DNA from: Candidatus Bathyarchaeota archaeon
GTDB lineage: Archaea; Thermoproteota; Bathyarchaeia; TCS64
NCBI GenBank assembly: GCA_016867505.1
Contig: VGJH01000029.1
Span: 1-9,523, forward strand
Reading direction: 5' to 3'
Length of the DNA: 9,523 bases
The position numbers and the translations under genes are program-made. This document shows positions 6,289-9,523 of the stretch, piece by piece. How positions within the stretch are numbered: position 1 is the first letter of the stretch; the number at the start of each line of letters is the position of its first letter. The notes below the pieces were generated by a model, which ran no database searches, was not told where the DNA came from, and worked only from the letters and a program-made list of their open reading frames with translations.

Positions 6289-7098
6289 ATGATGCCTAAA
6301 AACAAACTAAGGAAACTACTTAGTGAAGGTAAACCAACAATTGGTACCCATTACTCGAGCACATGGGCTAACCTTGTTGAAATAATTGGCAACTCCCAAC
6401 AATTTGATTACGCTGAGTTTACAGGGCAATATGGGCCATACACCCTCCATGACCTTGAGCACCTGGCAAGAGCCTGTGAACTCACTGGCATGGATTCCAT
6501 GATTAAAATTGATCAGGAGCCAAGAACTTTCATAGCTTCACGGGCGATTCAGGCAGGTTTCACAGCAATGTTGTTCGCTGATTGCAGAACAGTGGAGGAT
6601 GTCAAGAGCTGTGTCCATTCTGTGAAGCTCATACCTCAGGGTGGAATTAACGGAGTCCAATATGGGAGAGTGATGGGCTATGGAGTGGTTAAAGGCCAAT
6701 CCATTACACTTGAAGATTATGTGAAGCACATCGACGAGATTGTGATTGCCATCATGATTGAAACAAAGACTCTTGCAGATGACATTGAGGAAGCATTATC
6801 GGTTCCTGGCATCGACATGATTCAGTTTGGGCCAAGTGACTACTCAGTATCTATTAGTCATCCGGGTGAAAGCTACAAGAATCTTGAGATCACTGAAGCG
6901 ATGGAGAGATGTTACCAAGCAGCTAAGCGAAGGGGAATTCGTATCAGAGCTGAATGCAGTGTAGAGGATATGCAAAGATGGATCAACTTAGGCTGCAAGG
7001 ACTTTTGTATTGGTAGTGATACTGGAACAATCAGCTCATGGGCAAATAATGTAGGAAAGACAATAAGAAACAAATTAACTGAAGCTAAACTCCTTTAA
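6289..7098 (+). CDS. HpcH/HpaI aldolase family protein with altered catalytic residues
   Basis: A 269-residue cytosolic TIM-barrel protein of the HpcH/HpaI aldolase / citrate lyase-beta superfamily, whose class II members cleave 4-hydroxy-2-keto acids to pyruvate and an aldehyde with a divalent metal. The metal ligands are present: Glu158 in MIET and Asp184 in GPSDYS. The usual EHG catalytic motif is replaced by QYG (47-49), so Tyr48 stands where the His is expected, and the Arg on the next strand appears as Lys73 in MIKID. DQEPR (75-79) and LFADCRTVEDV (95-105) resemble a distinct uncharacterised branch of the family that I recall having this same change. The reaction may therefore differ from classical retro-aldol cleavage. 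Tandem ATGs at 6289 and 6292 are both possible. No clear ribosome site is seen; translational coupling to the MFS gene 9 bp upstream is likely. Confidence 0.88.
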   Translation: MMPKNKLRKLLSEGKPTIGTHYSSTWANLVEIIGNSQQFDYAEFTGQYGPYTLHDLEHLARACELTGMDSMIKIDQEPRTFIASRAIQAGFTAMLFADCRTVEDVKSCVHSVKLIPQGGINGVQYGRVMGYGVVKGQSITLEDYVKHIDEIVIAIMIETKTLADDIEEALSVPGIDMIQFGPSDYSVSISHPGESYKNLEITEAMERCYQAAKRRGIRIRAECSVEDMQRWINLGCKDFCIGSDTGTISSWANNVGKTIRNKLTEAKLL

Positions 7099-7215
7099 TT
7101 AAATATATTTAAGATGATTTAAAATTCTATTACTAAGCCTCTAGAGAATTTAGTGACACTTGACACTCATTCAGTAGAAATTAAAAAATTATTTAACCAC
7201 AGATTGAATATTTCT

Positions 7216-7226
7216 ATTTATTAAAT
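7216..7226 (+). promoter_or_regulatory. Possible TATA box of the small three-cysteine gene
   Basis: A TTTATTAAATAA-like stretch lies far enough upstream of 7264 to give a transcript that contains the GGTGA ribosome site. The 165-bp intergenic region 7099-7263 is uniformly AT-rich, so other placements are possible; it holds no gene that I can see. Confidence 0.25.
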
Positions 7227-7252
7227 AATTTGGGCTAAATCGATTATTTATT

Positions 7253-7257
7253 GGTGA
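7253..7257 (+). promoter_or_regulatory. Shine-Dalgarno site GGTGA, fixes a TTG start
   Basis: GGTGA, the archaeal consensus complementary to the 16S 3' end, lies 6 nt before the TTG at 7264. A TGA stop in the same frame overlaps it (7255-7257), so TTG is the first possible start codon. This is the only gene in the window with a textbook ribosome-binding site. Confidence 0.65.
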
Positions 7258-7263
7258 TTATCC

Positions 7264-7737
7264 TTGACAAGAGAAGATATATACAATGGAGTAAGAGGCA
7301 CAATGTTTCTCTATGGTGGCATTTTTAAGAAACTCATTGAGAAAGTTGGCTTAGATGAAGCAATCACAATACATGGGAAGCTCCAAGAATCTTATGGTGA
7401 TGATATAGCTAAACTACTACAAACCAAAGTTGGTGAAAACAGGTTGACCGTGAAAGTATTCAGTGAAGTCTATAAATCAATATCTAATAGTGGCGTGGAA
7501 AATATCTATGAAGTTGAATCTGATTCATTCAGGGTTTTGGGTCACCAGTGTCCTTTTTATGACGGTCTTAAGGATGCAGGTTTTAGCCATGACCTAATAA
7601 TGCGTATGTGTACCAAAGCGGGTGAGTTCATTTTTAATTCTCTTAGAAATCATTATCCAATAATTGATGCTCGCATCATTTTTAGGGAAAAACCTGATAA
7701 TTACTGTATTGAATGGTATAAAATTCGTGAATATTAA
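7264..7737 (+). CDS. Small three-cysteine protein, possibly L-2-amino-thiazoline-4-carboxylate hydrolase family
   Basis: A 157-residue soluble protein, helical in its first half and with a C-terminal part containing GHQCP (93-97), Cys116 and YCIEWYKI (147-154). Three spaced cysteines at 96, 116 and 148, the first in a CP motif, resemble the C-terminal pattern of the L-2-amino-thiazoline-4-carboxylic acid hydrolase-like family; many members of that family have no tested function. A V4R-like (4-vinyl reductase) small-ligand or metal-binding domain is an alternative, since such domains also end in a Cys-containing strand. It starts with TTG, backed by a GGTGA site, and ends with tandem TAA TGA stops. 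It has its own intergenic regions on both sides, so it is probably monocistronic. Gene certain, family tentative. Confidence 0.8.
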   Translation: MTREDIYNGVRGTMFLYGGIFKKLIEKVGLDEAITIHGKLQESYGDDIAKLLQTKVGENRLTVKVFSEVYKSISNSGVENIYEVESDSFRVLGHQCPFYDGLKDAGFSHDLIMRMCTKAGEFIFNSLRNHYPIIDARIIFREKPDNYCIEWYKIREY

Positions 7738-7871
7738 TGACTAAAATTAAATGTTTAACCTATTATATTGTTGTTTTATAAATTTACACTAAGTTTATGA
7801 TGACGATTTCTTATTAAATAATCAATAATTTTTGTAGACATAAACGTGGTTTTAAGTCTAGAACACGGTTT

Positions 7872-8297
7872 GATCTACAACTCTCACCCCGAGACATGGC
7901 TAAGTTCGGTTTCCTTTACATAAACAAGGGTTTCTGGGAGAGTAAGCAAATAGTTTCAAGCCAATGGGTTGAGAGGTCAACCTCCACAATAACAAGAGCT
8001 GGTCTTGATACTGGTTATGGTTACCAGTGGTGGACAACGCCAAGTAATAATGTTATTTCTGTAAGAGGTCTCTATGGGCAGTTCATTTTTATCTCCCCTG
8101 AAAGGGATCTCGTTGTTTCTGTTACAGCTAATTTAAATCAAGACGTGAGTGATGTTCCATTAACCCTTTTCAATAAATACATTTTATCGTCAATGACTGA
8201 AAATTTTGACGAAACTAAAAACACAATTCTACCTATATACTGTTGTAATCCTCTCAATTGCTACAGTGATTCTCACTTTAAAAAGGTGGAAGAGTAA
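7872..8297 (+). pseudogene. C-terminal remnant of a beta-lactamase-family serine hydrolase
   Basis: From about 7872 the reading frame gives DLQLSPRDMAKFGFLY, then IVSSQWVE, YGYQWW and YGQFIFISPERDLVVSVTANL. This is the order seen in the last third of class C beta-lactamase / penicillin-binding-protein-like serine hydrolases (about 350-500 residues). The recognisable match begins before the ATG at 7896, in codons with no start, and the N-terminal two-thirds, with the SxxK nucleophile and the Tyr motif, is absent; a stop in this frame lies at 7815-7817. The 134 bp before the remnant (7738-7871) encode nothing similar, so the 5' part was deleted. No ribosome site or good TATA box precedes it. 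The C-terminal tail after about codon 105 from the ATG has no recognisable family features. A short peptide from 7896 (133 residues) could be made but could not be catalytic. Confidence 0.75.
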
Positions 8298-8340
8298 TAC
8301 AATTTAATTTTATAATTTAGTTTGCTCGTTACAAAATTTC

Positions 8341-8352
8341 ATTATATATATT
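8341..8352 (+). promoter_or_regulatory. TATA box of the aminotransferase gene
   Basis: ATTATATATATT is the best TATA-type sequence in the window. With a transcription start about 26 nt downstream of its centre, the mRNA would begin near 8372 and carry a leader of roughly 20 nt before the ATG at 8392. No Shine-Dalgarno motif is seen in that leader. Confidence 0.5.
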
Positions 8353-8391
8353 CTTGAGTTAAATTCATGATAAAAGCTAAATTAGTATAGA

Positions 8392-9516
8392 ATGATATGG
8401 GATGAGGTGTACGTTTTGAGTTCTAGACGCGTACGCGATCCGGATGTTTTGAGAATTTCTAGTGGTGATCCAGACTTTGAAGCCCCCTCCTACGTTAAGG
8501 AGGCAGCGATTAAAGCGATTCAAGAGGGTGAAAAATGGACGCATTACGCCTCTGCTGAGGTGACTGATGAATTCGGTAAAGCGGTCTGCAATTACTACTC
8601 CAAGTATGGAGTAAAATATGAACCTGCTCAGGTTAATGCAACAGCTGGAAGTGGAGTAGCTTTATACATAGTTATGGCTGGGTTACTGAAACCCGGTGAT
8701 GAATGCCTTACCTTTGATCCAACTTTTGGCTCTCACTTTAGGACACCCCCTGAAGTTGGTGCAAAGAATGTTTTTGTTCCCTTAAACAAAGGTCACTTCC
8801 ATCTTGACCCAGAGGATCTTAAGAAAAAGATTACACCGAAATCAAGAATGTTGGTCCTCTGTAATCCAAACAACCCCGCTGGCACAGTCTTTACCAAAGA
8901 TGAGTTAAAGGCAATAGCTGAGATCTGCGTAGAAAATGATATTGTTGTATTAGCAGATGAGATTTATAATGAATTCGTTTATGATGGTCACAAACATTAT
9001 GCAATCGCAGCCATGGAGGGTATGAAAGAGAGAACTGTCCTCGTCATGAGTTACTCAAAAACCTTTGGGATGACTGGTTGGAGGCTTGGATACTATGTTC
9101 TACCTAAGGAACTTGAACCTAAATGGAAATCTATTCCTGCGAGAGCTCAACCCGCTTCATTCATCCTCCATGCTGGAGCAGCAGCATTGAATGGTCCATG
9201 GGATTATGTTGAGAAAGCATGTGCAGAGTATGATAAACGCAGGAAATTCTTCGTTAAAAGAATGAACGAGATAAAAGGCGTCTCATGCCACATGTTTGAG
9301 GGAGCCTTCTATGCTTATCCAAACATTAAAGATCTGAAGATTCCAACAGCCAAGTTTGTTCAGGATTTTGCAGCAAAAGAGAAAGTTCAGATTAGCGATG
9401 GTGGCTCATTCGGTCCAGTAGTAGCTCAAGGCCATCTGAGAGTTCCCCTTGTTAAACCAGTGGAGATCCTAGAAACAGTCACTGATAAGATGGAGCGTTT
9501 CATTAAAGACCTATAA
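8392..9516 (+). CDS. Pyridoxal-phosphate aminotransferase, class I/II (aspartate aminotransferase-like)
   Basis: A 374-residue cytosolic fold-type I aminotransferase that transfers an amino group between an amino acid and a 2-keto acid. The PLP Schiff-base lysine is Lys223 in SYSKTFGMTGWRLGY, with phosphate-binding Ser220, Ser222 and Arg231. The cofactor-contacting Asn161 (NPNNPAGT) and Asp189 (ADEIY) are present, and Arg350 in HLRVPL is the likely substrate carboxylate ligand. The substrate could be aspartate, alanine, an aromatic or another amino acid; sequence alone does not decide. The ATG at 8392 is the first start after an in-frame TAG at 8383, yet the protein begins near the usual SPIW..-type position, making it about 20 residues shorter at the N-terminus than most relatives. 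The stop is 7 bp from the window end, so the gene is complete. It has a good TATA box and is apparently monocistronic as far as visible. Confidence 0.93.
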   Translation: MIWDEVYVLSSRRVRDPDVLRISSGDPDFEAPSYVKEAAIKAIQEGEKWTHYASAEVTDEFGKAVCNYYSKYGVKYEPAQVNATAGSGVALYIVMAGLLKPGDECLTFDPTFGSHFRTPPEVGAKNVFVPLNKGHFHLDPEDLKKKITPKSRMLVLCNPNNPAGTVFTKDELKAIAEICVENDIVVLADEIYNEFVYDGHKHYAIAAMEGMKERTVLVMSYSKTFGMTGWRLGYYVLPKELEPKWKSIPARAQPASFILHAGAAALNGPWDYVEKACAEYDKRRKFFVKRMNEIKGVSCHMFEGAFYAYPNIKDLKIPTAKFVQDFAAKEKVQISDGGSFGPVVAQGHLRVPLVKPVEILETVTDKMERFIKDL

Positions 9517-9523
9517 AAAACCC

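Noticed and set aside
7738..7871. Possible mobile-element end or repeats beside the serine hydrolase remnant
   Set aside because: No terminal inverted repeats, target duplications or transposase fragments seen; a plain deletion explains the remnant.

Overview
The window reads as a piece of an AT-rich archaeal chromosome, most likely an uncultured anaerobe of the Bathyarchaeia type; that lineage is an inference from gene content and no rRNA or marker gene is present. The support is: TATA-like boxes centred about 26-28 nt upstream of several start codons (leaderless layout), a GGTGA Shine-Dalgarno site before one TTG start, poly-T terminators without hairpins, and proteins of kinds common in such genomes (UroD-family methyltransferase-like protein, HpcH/HpaI aldolase, archaeal-style flavin reductase, many MFS carriers).

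Layout. 1-122: poly-T tract and a 9-bp inverted repeat, no gene. 126-1046 (+): TPR protein of a family I also recall from bacteria. 1058-1852 (-): alpha/beta hydrolase, convergent with the TPR gene across an 11-bp gap carrying terminators for both strands. 1853-1958: divergent promoter region. 1959-3152 (+): MFS carrier. 3183-3759 (+): flavin reductase pseudogene with an in-frame amber codon at codon 4 and a +1 frameshift in a GGGG run. 3910-4974 (+): UroD/MtaA-like protein with a complete H-x-C...C zinc-site pattern. 5056-6279 and 6289-7098 (+): second MFS carrier and an HpcH/HpaI-like aldolase, 9 bp apart, a clear operon. 7264-7737 (+): small three-cysteine protein, tentatively of the L-2-amino-thiazoline-4-carboxylate hydrolase family. 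7872-8297 (+): C-terminal remnant of a beta-lactamase-like serine hydrolase. 8392-9516 (+): class I/II PLP aminotransferase, complete.

How the genes may work together. The only firm functional unit is the transporter-aldolase pair 5056-7098, which looks like uptake or export of a small (hydroxy-keto or related) acid coupled to its C-C cleavage or formation. The UroD-family gene just upstream has its own terminator and is separated by a fresh promoter, so it is a neighbour more than a proven partner; no corrinoid protein is present. The remaining genes are monocistronic. Two pseudogenes in 9.5 kb mark this as a region undergoing turnover of catabolic and accessory genes.

I found no CRISPR array, mobile element, tRNA/rRNA, or defence system. 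The points most worth a second look are the substituted active site of the aldolase, the doubly broken flavin reductase with its amber codon, and a marked 5'-to-3' shift in third-codon-position composition inside genes.
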